DNA from: an uncultured Bacteroidota bacterium
GTDB lineage: Bacteria > Bacteroidota > Bacteroidia > Chitinophagales > Saprospiraceae
Direction: 5' to 3'
DNA: 32,105 nucleotides
NCBI GenBank assembly: GCA_937870795.1
Contig: CALMWS010000001.1
Coordinates: 1 to 32,105, forward strand
In this document: one piece after another, positions 1 to 9,466 of the stretch
How positions within the stretch are numbered: position 1 is the first letter of the stretch
Layout: the number at the start of each line of letters is the position of its first letter
Translations under genes and position numbers: made by a program
The notes under the pieces: model-generated
Databases searched by the model: none
What the model saw: the letters and a program-made list of their open reading frames with translations, nothing else
What the model was told of the DNA's origin: nothing

Positions 1-4
1 TTAA

Positions 5-781
5 ATGAAAAATAAGGGAATGGAAAGAAAGCAGAATGGTAAATTATTAAATATATTTTTTACTGCCGGCTATCCGATGCTGCACAGCCTTGATGATATT
101 TTACCTTCATTGGTTGCAGCAGGGGTAGATATGATTGAGGTAGGCCTACCCTACTCTGATCCACTGGCAGATGGCCAATTGATTCAGGAAACCTCAAAAG
201 TGGCTTTGCAAAATGGAATGCACATTGATATACTCTTTGAGCAGCTGGACCGAAATTATGAAACTGTCAGTGCCCTTCCTGTTTATTTAATGGGATACTT
301 CAATCAGTTTTTGCAATATGGACCTGAAAGATTTTTGGCCAGGTGTTTTAAAGCAGGCGTAAAAGGTTTGATTTTACCTGATCTACCTATGGAGTACTAT
401 GAAACAGAATATGCGAAACTCTTTGAAAAATGGCAGGTAGGTATTTCTTTTTTAATATGCCCGGATACCAGTGAAGGCAGACTTGACAATGCAGATCGCC
501 TGAGCACCGGTTTTGTTTATGCCGTTAGTCAATCTGCTACAACAGGGAGCAAGTTGACTGCAGATACAACCTTAAAAACGTATCTGCAGCAACTACAAAA
601 CAGAACCTGGAAAAACAAAGTATTATTGGGTTTTGGCATTCAAAAGCATAATGATTTTGAAACAGCTTGCGCATATTTGGATGGGGCTATAGTGGGCAGT
701 GCCTTTTTGCAGCATATCAAACAACATGGAATAGGTAGGGAGGGTATAATTAAATTTGTAAAAAGTATCCGAAATGATTAA
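5..781 (+). CDS. trpA: Tryptophan synthase alpha subunit
   Basis: Cytoplasmic lyase that splits indole-3-glycerol phosphate into indole and glyceraldehyde-3-phosphate, passing indole to the beta subunit (TrpB). The 258 residues match the usual length of about 260. Seen directly: the strand FFTAGYP near residue 18, the loop IEVGLPYSDPLADG with the expected catalytic Glu45 and Asp56 (Glu49 and Asp60 in E. coli), GFGIQ and GAIVGSA phosphate-binding segments near the C-terminus. Gln57-Leu replaces the commoner Pro-Thr after ADG, a mild variation. The start at 5 follows a TAA at 2-4 that could end the previous gene, which in this phylum is normally trpB; it lies outside the window. A second ATG at 20 is possible. 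The product is certain; the exact start is not. Confidence 0.97.
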   Translation: MKNKGMERKQNGKLLNIFFTAGYPMLHSLDDILPSLVAAGVDMIEVGLPYSDPLADGQLIQETSKVALQNGMHIDILFEQLDRNYETVSALPVYLMGYFNQFLQYGPERFLARCFKAGVKGLILPDLPMEYYETEYAKLFEKWQVGISFLICPDTSEGRLDNADRLSTGFVYAVSQSATTGSKLTADTTLKTYLQQLQNRTWKNKVLLGFGIQKHNDFETACAYLDGAIVGSAFLQHIKQHGIGREGIIKFVKSIRND

Positions 782-831
782 AGTATTTGTAATTTTAGGT
801 GAAACTCATTACTAACCTAAAATTTATAAAC

Positions 832-1167
832 ATGAGTCAATTTGATGAAAAAATGAGCGTTTACCTCGAGGCAGTGGAAAGTCTCGGTTTGAACCTCGAT
901 GCAGACCTGGTAACTGCTGTTGCCAAAAGCCTTGGTCCTTCCATTTATTTGGCCGATGCAGGAACGGTATCAGCCTCTGATCCAGAAGAACTGGCTACCA
1001 TTAAAGAAAAATTTTTAATAGGTAAGCTTGGACTCAATGATGGACCAGAGCTGGATGCCGCTATACAGGAGGCCGTTGAAGCCATGGGTAAATCCAATCG
1101 CTCAAAACACAGAGCTATTTTTTATGCACTGCTGGTCAAAAAATTTGGCAAAGAAGGCATGTATTAA
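832..1167 (+). CDS. DUF2853 family protein
   Basis: A 111-residue, probably cytoplasmic, all-helical protein of the DUF2853 family, whose function is unknown. Family hallmarks visible are the N-terminal MSQFDEKM, the central LGPSIYLADAGTVSASDPEE, FLIGKLGL, and the C-terminal MGKSNRSKHRAIFYALLVKKF. The reading frame is open from a GTG at 799, but ATG at 832 gives the MSQFDEK start seen in family members, so 832 is preferred. It lies 50 bp after trpA with no clear promoter or terminator between, so it may be read from the trp transcript. A strong hairpin follows directly. No role can be stated beyond family membership. Confidence 0.9.
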   Translation: MSQFDEKMSVYLEAVESLGLNLDADLVTAVAKSLGPSIYLADAGTVSASDPEELATIKEKFLIGKLGLNDGPELDAAIQEAVEAMGKSNRSKHRAIFYALLVKKFGKEGMY

Positions 1168-1170
1168 TGA

Positions 1171-1195
1171 AAAAGGGGCCTAAGCCCCTTTTTTT
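1171..1195. terminator. Bidirectional intrinsic terminator
   Basis: A 9-bp stem AAAAGGGGC / GCCCCTTTT (1171-1179 with 1184-1192) with a CTAA loop is followed by a T run on the plus strand and by a run of T on the minus strand. It sits 3 bp after the DUF2853 stop codon and touches the stop codon of the convergent adhesin gene, so it can serve both transcripts. Confidence 0.85.
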
Positions 1196-4100
1196 ATCTC
1201 AACAATGAAACATTGCCTCGTTTGATTATTTCTTCGCCATCCTGACACCTTGCTTTTAGCCAGTAGGCATAAACATCGGGTGCAAGTTCTTCTCCTGCCA
1301 ATCTACCGCTCCATCCCACGTTTTGATCTTTAGTAGAAAAAACCTCCTGTCCCCATCGGTTGTAAATGATAAGTTCCATTTCAGTAATATAATTACTCCT
1401 GACCATGAGCACGTCATTGTTGTCATCACCGTTGGGAGAAAAGGCGGTAGGAATAAATACATCATCTGCACATTGTGGCGGTCTGACATCGATGCGGATT
1501 TGAGCAGTTCCGGTACAGCCATTGGCATCAGTAGCGGTTACTGTGAATGTAGTAGGTTCATTGATAACTACATTTTGTTTGACACCGGTAAATGAGTTTG
1601 ACCAGACGTAAGTCCAACCACTAACCGGATCTACTACCTTTAGTTCCACATTTTGGCCTTTCGGTACTGTTGTGTTGGGACTTGCTTCCAGGTCGAGGCT
1701 TAAAAAGTCTGGAGACACAGTAAAACTATCTCTGAGTCTGCAGCCCAATGTAGGATGCACCACATTTACATAAAATTTTTGTTCACCATTGATCTGTAGT
1801 GTTGCCGTAGCAGTATTGCCTCCACTCACCACCAGATTGGCTGGCTGCCAGTCGTAAATATATGCAACATTGCCATCAACGTCAATGCTGGCAACAGCAT
1901 TTTGATTCAAGCAAAAAACCTCAGGGGTATCCAGCTTGTATTTGTAATCAAACTTATCAAGGGTTATGGTTTTATCTTGCTTGCAACCCAAAGTGGGATG
2001 GGTCACAGTTACCTGATAACTACCCGATTTGGCTACATCGGCCAATATAGATGATGTGTTTTGACCGCTTACGATGCCAATTGCAGGCGACCATTGGTAA
2101 TTGAAATTGATGCCCTGCTGTGTTAATACAGTAATGGGATATTGACCGGTTGTACATACTGTGTCCTGTGCATCCAGGGTAAAATCAAATTCAAATGCTT
2201 TGACGCGGATGGTATCTTTGAAAGGACAGCCATTTTGGTCTTTTACCTCCAAAAGGTAATAAGTATCCCCGGTTATATTGACAACAGGATTGGCTTCAGC
2301 ACTCAAAAAAGTGCCATCTGCATTGAGCCACACAAAATCAAGTCCCTGTGCAGCTTGTGGTAAGGTCAATGTATAAGGTGCATTGATACAATTTTCCACC
2401 TCATTGCCTTCAAATACGGGGTAACTTGCATTCAAAGTAAGGGTATCGAGCACGTCCTTGAATGGACATTTTTCGCTAAAGTTGGCCAACTTGATAATAT
2501 ATTTGCCGGGGCCCGGATAGGTATGACAATCAGCAGTGAGGATGGAGTTGTTTTTTGGTCCAGAAGGAGGGTCTCCAAAATCCCATCTTGGGAAACCAAA
2601 GATGCTGCCATTGAGCTGAAAACACACATCGAAAGTATCACAACTTTTTACATTAAAATCAAAGTCTACAATTGGATTTTCAATGATTTTAAATTGAAGC
2701 GAATCACTGAGTTTACATCCATATTGATTGGCGGCATCAAGATACAGGGTGAAATCCTTGTCATTGGGTCCTGTGGTGCCCACAGTAATTTTATAACCAT
2801 CGTTGACAGCAATGATATGGGGATCCGGTTTCCAGGTGATAACGGTTGTATGTGTAGGATCAGTATTAAACACATTGCTGGTCTTTATGGTATCTCCTAT
2901 ACAAAATTCAAAGGGCCCGATGATGTCAATTTTCGGACTTTGGTTTTTAATAAGAATTTCTGCCGGAACTGCGCTGCACACATCACCTTTAAACCTTACA
3001 TAATATTTTTTCTCATCACCATTAAATGTTGTTGAAAGCTGAGCTTCGTTTGCTATTTCATTGCCAAAGCCGGGAACATCTGACCAAATGTACTGACCGG
3101 GTCCTACCCCACCCACGGCCGTCAATAGCACCTTGCCATCGCAGGTATAGTTTTCACCTTCGATAAACAAATTTATGGTTTCCAATACATCTACTGATAT
3201 ACTGCCACTTACCTGACATAAGCCATCTGTAACCGTCACCGAATAAATCTTGTCTTCTACCGCGGTGAGAGTGGGTTTTGTTGGATCCGTAAGATCAAGG
3301 CCAAGTTGTGGTGACCAAAAATAGTCAAAATTGGGGTTGGTATTTTCCAGCAAAAGTTTGCTTTCTCCGGGACACAATACAAGGGCTTGAGAGATGATGT
3401 GTAATGTTGCATATGGACCAGGTAGAAAGGAATCACTAAGTGTATCCCGACAGCCATTTTCAAATCGGGTATTGAGACTTGTAAATATGACACTGTCTTT
3501 AGGCACTGGTACAAGGAGGGTATTACCATTGTATGCCTGTGCATTTGATGAATTTCCGATAGTCCATTTTATTCCATCGTTGTTCAAACCTTTTGTAAAA
3601 TCATTTAAAAATTTGAATTGAAGTGCAACCGTAGAATCGGTCGGACAATCTTCCCCTTTGTAGCTATAGGCAACCTTAGGCCTCAGTTCATCAATGTCTA
3701 TTGGTTTTGTGATAGAAGCAGTACAATTGTTGGCAAAAGTCAATTTTAGCTCCATGTCAAAACTGTCTTTCAAATTGCGTACGACATCCAGCATTTTGCC
3801 TACACCGCTGCCGGTATTATAGGTCCAATCAAATTTTTCAATCGATGTAAAAGGCAAATTGTCTTCTGCCTGCTCTGTAAACCTTATGATGGCAGCATTT
3901 TCCTGGTCGCAACCTGTAAGATCGAAGATAAAATCAGCTTTGGGAACAAAGTCATCAATAGGAAACTTATCCACACTTTGAGATCTGCAAAATTTATCGG
4001 TGTTGATGTCGAGCTGAACTTCAAAGTTTTGTCTTTCAATGACCATATCAACCGTATCGCCCGTGTAGTTGAATGTGTTGTTGCCAATTCTAACCTGCCA

Positions 4101-5693
4101 ATCTCTTGTGGTAACTACATAGTTGTCATTTAGTGATTGACTCAGGTCAACCAGCCTGATTTTAAGTTTATTGTTTTCGTCACAGCCCAGCAATTCCACT
4201 TTAAATCCAGATTCAACTACTTTTGTGTTATAGTCTACACTCTCTGAAATCGTACCTGAACAGGCGTTGGAAGCCTTGACCCCCAATTGTACATCAAAAT
4301 CTGCGGGTTGAATGGTAAATATAGCAGGATTGGTGGTAGCGGTTTGTTCATTGCCATTCTGCGTCAACTTCCAGTTCCATTCGTTGGACACAACTCCGGG
4401 GTCGTCTGTATATGAAGAATCTGTAAGGATAACCGATATACTGCCATCCGGATTACATGCTTTGATATCGTAGGTAAAATCAGCGAAATAAGGCAAATCG
4501 GTTATGTGCAGGTTTTGTACGAGGGTATCAAAACATTTATCCGATCCACGTACCACTTTGAGGTAAACTTTGTAATCCCCGTTAGATGGGTAGGTAAAAG
4601 TTGGGTTCTTTTGGGTGGATTTAAAAGCAGGGTCAGTTGATGGATAGTTGAAATTCCACTCATAGGAATCTGATGAAACTGAGTTGTTGATGAAGCTGAT
4701 GGTCTTTGTATTGCACAGACTTGATGGCGCATCTACGATTGCAGTAGGAGGAGTTGAACATATGCGCGTATTGTATTGCAAATCCCTGCGCACCTCACCA
4801 ATTTTTACTCCATTTCTGTATTCTTCAACACAAATGGTCAAAACGTACTGACCCACAATATTCGGTGTAGCGGTAAGTTTTCCGGTATGAAGGTCTATTT
4901 TTAAAGGTACGCCTCCCATCAAGTTGTTGAGGTTGTACGGAAATTGGAAAATGATATCCTGATAAGGTGGTGCCTTTGCAGGATTGACATCGGAGATAAC
5001 GGGCGTAATGGAGTCAAGACCAGCTTTGGGCACGCACAATTTGTAAATCAATGAGTCGCCATCTGCATCGGTGGCTTTGAAATCAAAATTGTAGGGCTCA
5101 TTGACACACATATACACGTTTGGCCACATGGTAAACCTGGGAGAACTATTCCTGTTGTCGAAAGCAAATTTTGATATTTCTGCGGAGTAAGTGGCCCCAG
5201 TATTCAAGGGGTTAATAATGTTGTTGATACTGCCATTTCTACAACAGCGTTGGTACACAAATGTATATCCGCCATCTGCATTATCGGGCAATGAAACAAT
5301 TACTTTGTATTCGGTTTGTTCATAACAGATTTGAGAGCCTTCAAAGCCGCAATCCGATTCGATCTTATCATCAACCGAAGATGTAGTTGATTGCGCTACT
5401 TTTAAGATTTGAAATACAGTTTTTTTGTTGTTTTTATCATCCTTAAATATGGTAATCACGGCATTCTTATCAAAGGGCTCATTGACGTCTTTGCCATCTT
5501 TGTTTTTAGAACAGTCCCTTCGCACAGTGAGAATGATCTCGTACCGGTTTTGTCCGTTGGCGCGATCCAGGAACCGATAAGTAATGTCACCACCTACAAT
5601 GTGTGTGGCATTGGCAACACCGATGCTAAAAAAGACAACCAGGAAAAAAGTAAGCCAGGCAGTCCCATTTTTTATATATTGAATGACTTTCAT
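1194..5693 (-). CDS. PKD-repeat surface adhesin with T9SS type B sorting domain
   Basis: A 1499-residue exported protein. Residues 1-29 are a signal peptide (hydrophobic LTFFLVVFFSIG, cleavage likely after ANA). The mature start THIVGGDITYRF opens an N-terminal beta domain of about 300 residues common in large Bacteroidota surface proteins. Several PKD/Ig-like modules follow, many with paired cysteines; WNF and WDFGDPPSG are PKD-like signatures. The last 90 or so residues, from VFIPTAFSPNGDDNND to the NRWGQEVF motif, are a type B gliding-motility-associated C-terminal domain (TIGR04131/CHU_C type). Such proteins pass the outer membrane by T9SS and remain on the surface. It is the last gene of a three-gene unit with PorE-like and PorP/SprF-like genes, 15 bp after the former. 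The ligand is unknown. Confidence 0.93.
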   Translation of the reverse strand: MKVIQYIKNGTAWLTFFLVVFFSIGVANATHIVGGDITYRFLDRANGQNRYEIILTVRRDCSKNKDGKDVNEPFDKNAVITIFKDDKNNKKTVFQILKVAQSTTSSVDDKIESDCGFEGSQICYEQTEYKVIVSLPDNADGGYTFVYQRCCRNGSINNIINPLNTGATYSAEISKFAFDNRNSSPRFTMWPNVYMCVNEPYNFDFKATDADGDSLIYKLCVPKAGLDSITPVISDVNPAKAPPYQDIIFQFPYNLNNLMGGVPLKIDLHTGKLTATPNIVGQYVLTICVEEYRNGVKIGEVRRDLQYNTRICSTPPTAIVDAPSSLCNTKTISFINNSVSSDSYEWNFNYPSTDPAFKSTQKNPTFTYPSNGDYKVYLKVVRGSDKCFDTLVQNLHITDLPYFADFTYDIKACNPDGSISVILTDSSYTDDPGVVSNEWNWKLTQNGNEQTATTNPAIFTIQPADFDVQLGVKASNACSGTISESVDYNTKVVESGFKVELLGCDENNKLKIRLVDLSQSLNDNYVVTTRDWQVRIGNNTFNYTGDTVDMVIERQNFEVQLDINTDKFCRSQSVDKFPIDDFVPKADFIFDLTGCDQENAAIIRFTEQAEDNLPFTSIEKFDWTYNTGSGVGKMLDVVRNLKDSFDMELKLTFANNCTASITKPIDIDELRPKVAYSYKGEDCPTDSTVALQFKFLNDFTKGLNNDGIKWTIGNSSNAQAYNGNTLLVPVPKDSVIFTSLNTRFENGCRDTLSDSFLPGPYATLHIISQALVLCPGESKLLLENTNPNFDYFWSPQLGLDLTDPTKPTLTAVEDKIYSVTVTDGLCQVSGSISVDVLETINLFIEGENYTCDGKVLLTAVGGVGPGQYIWSDVPGFGNEIANEAQLSTTFNGDEKKYYVRFKGDVCSAVPAEILIKNQSPKIDIIGPFEFCIGDTIKTSNVFNTDPTHTTVITWKPDPHIIAVNDGYKITVGTTGPNDKDFTLYLDAANQYGCKLSDSLQFKIIENPIVDFDFNVKSCDTFDVCFQLNGSIFGFPRWDFGDPPSGPKNNSILTADCHTYPGPGKYIIKLANFSEKCPFKDVLDTLTLNASYPVFEGNEVENCINAPYTLTLPQAAQGLDFVWLNADGTFLSAEANPVVNITGDTYYLLEVKDQNGCPFKDTIRVKAFEFDFTLDAQDTVCTTGQYPITVLTQQGINFNYQWSPAIGIVSGQNTSSILADVAKSGSYQVTVTHPTLGCKQDKTITLDKFDYKYKLDTPEVFCLNQNAVASIDVDGNVAYIYDWQPANLVVSGGNTATATLQINGEQKFYVNVVHPTLGCRLRDSFTVSPDFLSLDLEASPNTTVPKGQNVELKVVDPVSGWTYVWSNSFTGVKQNVVINEPTTFTVTATDANGCTGTAQIRIDVRPPQCADDVFIPTAFSPNGDDNNDVLMVRSNYITEMELIIYNRWGQEVFSTKDQNVGWSGRLAGEELAPDVYAYWLKARCQDGEEIIKRGNVSLLR

Positions 5694-5708
5694 TGTTTCT
5701 CTTTTTGG

Positions 5709-8132
5709 TTATTTTTTGATTTTAACACTTATCACCTCTACCTTTCTTTCCTTGGATGCTTTTAAACTGTAAATAGATCCTTTTTCATCGTGAATGTTGT
5801 CATTCACATCAACAGGAGAAAGTTCTTCACCATAGGATATTTCAGTGATAATTAATTGTTCGTTGAGCAAATAAGGAGCGAGGGCGCCATTTTTGTATTC
5901 CATCATATTGTTGCGCACACTGTTGATCCTTCTTTGCCCCAATACCAGGTTGTAACGATCATCAAACCTCGGGGATGCATAACCTCTGATGGTCATGTCT
6001 ATTTTTTGACCTTCACTCAGGGCTTTGATCAATTCGTCCATAAATAAGCCAAATCTGTCGTAGCCACCACGAACATCTCCTTCAAAAAATGCTTCCATAT
6101 TGTCGATGGATTCCTGCTTTTCGGGACCCTTTATGCCTTTGCCGTATCGCTCCATAAATTCAGGCTTCCTGAGCATATAGGCTTTAAGCAAATCACCAAA
6201 CACTTTTTTGGTTGCAGTGGATTTACTATCGGGGTCAGGCTCGTCATTATCAAAATAAAGAGCCAATGGCAACAAACGATTGATGTCGGCTCTCGGTAAG
6301 TACAACTTGCGGGTAATTTTACCCGATCCACCGCGGGTATCGATTGTTTCGGTTACACCGCTGTAGCCGATTTTTGTGGCGGTAATCTTGTAGGTTTTAT
6401 TGGGTTCAATTTGAAAAGTAAAATCATTGCCCATTTCATTCATTTGAACCAGGATTGGGTTGGCAGGATCGGTAAGATCTTCCACCGTAATTTTTACACC
6501 CGAAAGTGGTTTTTTGTCGTTGGCATCGAATGTAAAGAGATCAAGGGATAATTTGTCTGTATCCAGGTACAGTTTTTTAATAAGGTTTTCTGATTTCCTG
6601 ATGGTATGTGTACTAAAGGAAATGGTATCTGCTTTGTACCCCGGCTTTGAGGCAATGATGAGGTAGGTCACCCCTTTGGTCAAGGCAAATGGATGCTCGT
6701 TGCTGTCTTCAGGGGTTAGCGAAGCCAGTTGTTTCTTTTTGACCTGATCAATAAGAACTACCGTTGCGCCAAACAGAGATTCACCTGTGTTTTTATCAAA
6801 GGTGAGTGCGTTGAGGTTGATTTGAAGATTTTTGATGTTTGCCTTGTAAATATCGTAACAACAAGATTTCAACAATTCGTCAACATAGGTAGCTCCTTCT
6901 CTATTGGAAGAAAATAAAGCTGTCTCACCTGCATCATCCGGCCTGTAATAAATGTCGTGGTATGTGCTGTTGTAGGGCATAGGGAGAATGGTGGCTTCAA
7001 TAAATTTGCCATCAACCCACTGACTACCAAAAATGTCATAGCCACCAAAGCCGGTTTTTCCCTCTGTACTAAAATACAGAGTTCTGCTATCTTGGTGAAA
7101 ATAGGGAGTTACATCATTTTCGGCTGTGTTGATCTCATTGAGATTGATAGGATTTGAAAAACCTAGTCTTTTGTCGTAGACTGCCATCCAGACATCCAAT
7201 TTACCCTCTCCACCAGGCCTGTCTGAAACAAAATAAAGAACTTCATTACCTGTAATAGGATCTTTTGCAAAGCTCGGCTGCGTAGTTGTATATCCTGGCA
7301 TGTTGATTGGGCCGCCCACCAGCTGTTCTTCTGAATAGGTACCATCTGCATTGACCTTTGAGGAATACAAATCACACCTCAATTCCGGGTCGGATTTGAA
7401 TTCACAAACCGTGTAATAAATCTTTGTTTTGTCTGTATTAAAAACAGCATTGGCAACTGAAATATCCCTTTTATTAAAATCTGCGGTAAGTTCATTACTT
7501 CCACTCTTACCGTTTTTAAGTACTTTAGCTATTTGTCGGGCCGGTTTCTGGAGGGCCTTGTTTTCCGTAAACCTTTGAGATGAAAAATAGATGGTAGTGT
7601 CCCATTGAATGGCACCGAAATCCGAATACTCTGAGTTGATAGAAGAACCCATTCTTTCTATGGAAACATTTTCATCCGGCTCTTTGCTATTGGTCGCTGC
7701 CCATGTACAGGAGGCCTTTTCCTTTTTGGCTTTTTTGGTGAGGTATTCTTTTTCATGGCTGTATTGACTCAGATACAGATCATAATATTCAATGGCTTTA
7801 TCAAATTTGCCCAATCTTTGGTTCATTTCACCTGCATAAAATAAGCAGGTTGAGTCGGGCACATTTTGCATAGAATCTATCAACAAGGCATACTTTTCTG
7901 CTGCCACGGCGTAAGAGTCAAATTTTCTGGCGGCTTCTGCTGATTTAAATATGATGTCGACATCTTTTTCATCAAAGGCCAATACTTCATTGTAATAAAC
8001 CAATGCAGCATAATAATTGCCCTGGACGTAGGCGGTTTCAGCAGCTTCCAGAAATTGTTTTTTGGATTGCCCACTACTCCACCCTGGTACAAGCATCAGA
8101 AGGATAACCGATAATCTTAAATATTTATACAT
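5709..8132 (-). CDS. PorE-like envelope protein: TPR, PD40 propeller, carboxypeptidase-regulatory-like and OmpA domains
   Basis: An 807-residue protein with a signal peptide (about 22 residues, ending SSGQ). Domain order: TPR-like helices at about 23-150; a PD40/WD40-like propeller at about 165-430 (YFSSQRF, LYFVSDRPGGEGKLDVW, LYFSTEGKTGFGGYDIF); two carboxypeptidase-regulatory-like beta domains (GESLFGATVVLID, KPLSGVKITVEDL); and a C-terminal OmpA-like domain opened by LYFDNDEPDP and containing GYASPRFDDRYNL. This is the architecture of PorE, a periplasmic T9SS component thought to tie the trans-envelope complex to peptidoglycan. Being next to a cargo gene it is more likely a paralogue dedicated to that cargo than the core PorE. 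The frame is open from 8168, but ATG 8132 gives a clean signal peptide and avoids overlap with the upstream gene. Confidence 0.88.
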   Translation of the reverse strand: MYKYLRLSVILLMLVPGWSSGQSKKQFLEAAETAYVQGNYYAALVYYNEVLAFDEKDVDIIFKSAEAARKFDSYAVAAEKYALLIDSMQNVPDSTCLFYAGEMNQRLGKFDKAIEYYDLYLSQYSHEKEYLTKKAKKEKASCTWAATNSKEPDENVSIERMGSSINSEYSDFGAIQWDTTIYFSSQRFTENKALQKPARQIAKVLKNGKSGSNELTADFNKRDISVANAVFNTDKTKIYYTVCEFKSDPELRCDLYSSKVNADGTYSEEQLVGGPINMPGYTTTQPSFAKDPITGNEVLYFVSDRPGGEGKLDVWMAVYDKRLGFSNPINLNEINTAENDVTPYFHQDSRTLYFSTEGKTGFGGYDIFGSQWVDGKFIEATILPMPYNSTYHDIYYRPDDAGETALFSSNREGATYVDELLKSCCYDIYKANIKNLQINLNALTFDKNTGESLFGATVVLIDQVKKKQLASLTPEDSNEHPFALTKGVTYLIIASKPGYKADTISFSTHTIRKSENLIKKLYLDTDKLSLDLFTFDANDKKPLSGVKITVEDLTDPANPILVQMNEMGNDFTFQIEPNKTYKITATKIGYSGVTETIDTRGGSGKITRKLYLPRADINRLLPLALYFDNDEPDPDSKSTATKKVFGDLLKAYMLRKPEFMERYGKGIKGPEKQESIDNMEAFFEGDVRGGYDRFGLFMDELIKALSEGQKIDMTIRGYASPRFDDRYNLVLGQRRINSVRNNMMEYKNGALAPYLLNEQLIITEISYGEELSPVDVNDNIHDEKGSIYSLKASKERKVEVISVKIKK

Positions 8133-8152
8133 AATTAGTAGTCGGTGAAGTA

Positions 8153-9160
8153 TTAATAAATAGGACAAATTTTGCGCTCTGCCAGCGGACGGACGGACTT
8201 GATGATGTACCTGACATGAAATTCTGGTCCGCCTCTGTTAGAGGACACAATCTTGTTGAAATTGGTTGCATCAAGATCATAGCTGAAGCTGGCATACCAT
8301 TCATTGTATTGGATGGCTATTGTTGGAATGGTAGATCCTGCGGTTCGATAAGCAAGCCCGGCATGTACCTGGGTTTCTTTGCCCCTTTTTTGATTCACAT
8401 AAAATTTGATAAGACCACCTATCAAGGTTTCCTTGTATTTTTCCTGTATCTGATGTAGGGCTGAAAGCTGTAAATCCAGCGAACTCATCAACTGAATATT
8501 CCCTACCGCATTTAAAGTCAGGTGGATGGGTAGACTTTGAGAAGGGGTATTGTAAAAAGTTGTGGAAGGCTGGTGTAAATGGTAAGCCCCTATGCCGGCA
8601 TCAACAAAGGTTCTGCTGCTCTGTTGGTATCTGTAGTTGACACCCAATGCAGTTTCCAGCATGTTGACCCTTTGAAAATTGAAATTTTCACCACTTGGAG
8701 CGTTGGGATTAAAAGAGACTCCATCCCATTGTTTATCCCAGGTGAGATTGGTGGTATTGAAGGCACGGGTTGAAAAGCCAAGCATGGCACCTCCTCCAAT
8801 GAGGTGGTTTTTTGTTAATTTTCGGGTATAGGATGCACCTACATTAATGCCTGTAAGCGTCAGCTTTGAATCTCCCTGCCGATCGTAGTTGAGGTTGCCC
8901 CCAAAACCTAAAAAATGCTTGTCATCTTCCAAATAGTATTTTCGATCGTAAGCCAGGCTGAAAGTAGTCCAGGTGACGGGCACAAATTTCCATTGATTGC
9001 GATAGCTGAGATTGAAACGTTGGTCGCCATTAAAAATACCGATCAATGCAGGATTGGTGTTGAGCGGCGAATTATAAAACTGCGAGTAATGCAGATCTTG
9101 GGCCTTTCCTTTGAAATAAAAAAGAAGGCACAACGAAAATATTAAAATTTTATTGCGCAT
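8153..9160 (-). CDS. Type IX secretion system membrane protein, PorP/SprF family
   Basis: A 335-residue outer-membrane beta-barrel protein. The signal peptide (MRNKILIFSLCLLFYFKGKAQ) is followed by DLHYSQFYNSPLNTNPAL, the family signature. Alternating aromatic beta strands run through the body, and the protein ends in ICPIY, resembling the short Cys-Pro tail common in the family. SprF in Flavobacterium is needed for secretion and surface attachment of SprB, and SprF-like proteins are generally paired with type B cargo. Here it is the first gene of the unit, 20 bp upstream of the PorE-like gene, so it very likely serves the adhesin at the end of the operon. ATG 9160 is chosen over the one at 9199 because the signal peptide starts there. 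Confidence 0.92.
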   Translation of the reverse strand: MRNKILIFSLCLLFYFKGKAQDLHYSQFYNSPLNTNPALIGIFNGDQRFNLSYRNQWKFVPVTWTTFSLAYDRKYYLEDDKHFLGFGGNLNYDRQGDSKLTLTGINVGASYTRKLTKNHLIGGGAMLGFSTRAFNTTNLTWDKQWDGVSFNPNAPSGENFNFQRVNMLETALGVNYRYQQSSRTFVDAGIGAYHLHQPSTTFYNTPSQSLPIHLTLNAVGNIQLMSSLDLQLSALHQIQEKYKETLIGGLIKFYVNQKRGKETQVHAGLAYRTAGSTIPTIAIQYNEWYASFSYDLDATNFNKIVSSNRGGPEFHVRYIIKSVRPLAERKICPIY

Positions 9161-9466
9161 ATTACTCGATTTTAATATTAAATATTGACTGATTATCAAA
9201 ACGTTATTTGTAAAATCTTAGTTCATTTTAGGTACAAAAACCATGCTAATTTGTGCTTTGAAGTAAAAAACTGTGTGCAATTACTGCCGTTTTTGCATGT
9301 ATTTGGAGTCAATGTTCAAAAGTATATAATTTATTTATATTTATTAGCATCTGATTATCTTTTTAATCTGTTTTTAATTTAGTTTAAAATTTGCAATTAC
9401 AAACCTATTTCCGGTTTTGATTTATACGGGATTGGGCAAAATAATCCTACTTTTGAAAGAAAAAGA
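9161..9466. promoter_or_regulatory. Divergent AT-rich intergenic region between porP-like operon and OsmC-like gene
   Basis: About 306 bp with no credible gene. Exact TAnnTTTG (-7) boxes of the Bacteroidota housekeeping promoter occur on the minus strand at 9317-9324 and 9400-9407 (candidates for the secretion operon) and on the plus strand at 9448-9455 (TACTTTTG, candidate for the OsmC-like gene, implying a leader of only a few bases). None has a well-spaced TTTG -33 box, so the assignment is tentative. No riboswitch or terminator was recognised. Confidence 0.35.

Noticed and set aside
2523-3035. 170-codon plus-strand frame within the adhesin gene
   Set aside because: Lies fully antisense to a clear 1499-residue protein; no start context or homology.
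9185-9382. 65-codon frame in the porP/OsmC spacer
   Set aside because: AT-rich, aromatic and hydrophobic translation typical of non-coding AT-rich DNA, and it overlaps promoter candidates.
9408-9466. SAM riboswitch before the OsmC-metZ operon
   Set aside because: No aptamer stems recognised; a -7 promoter box lies only about 12 bases before the ATG, leaving no room for a leader.
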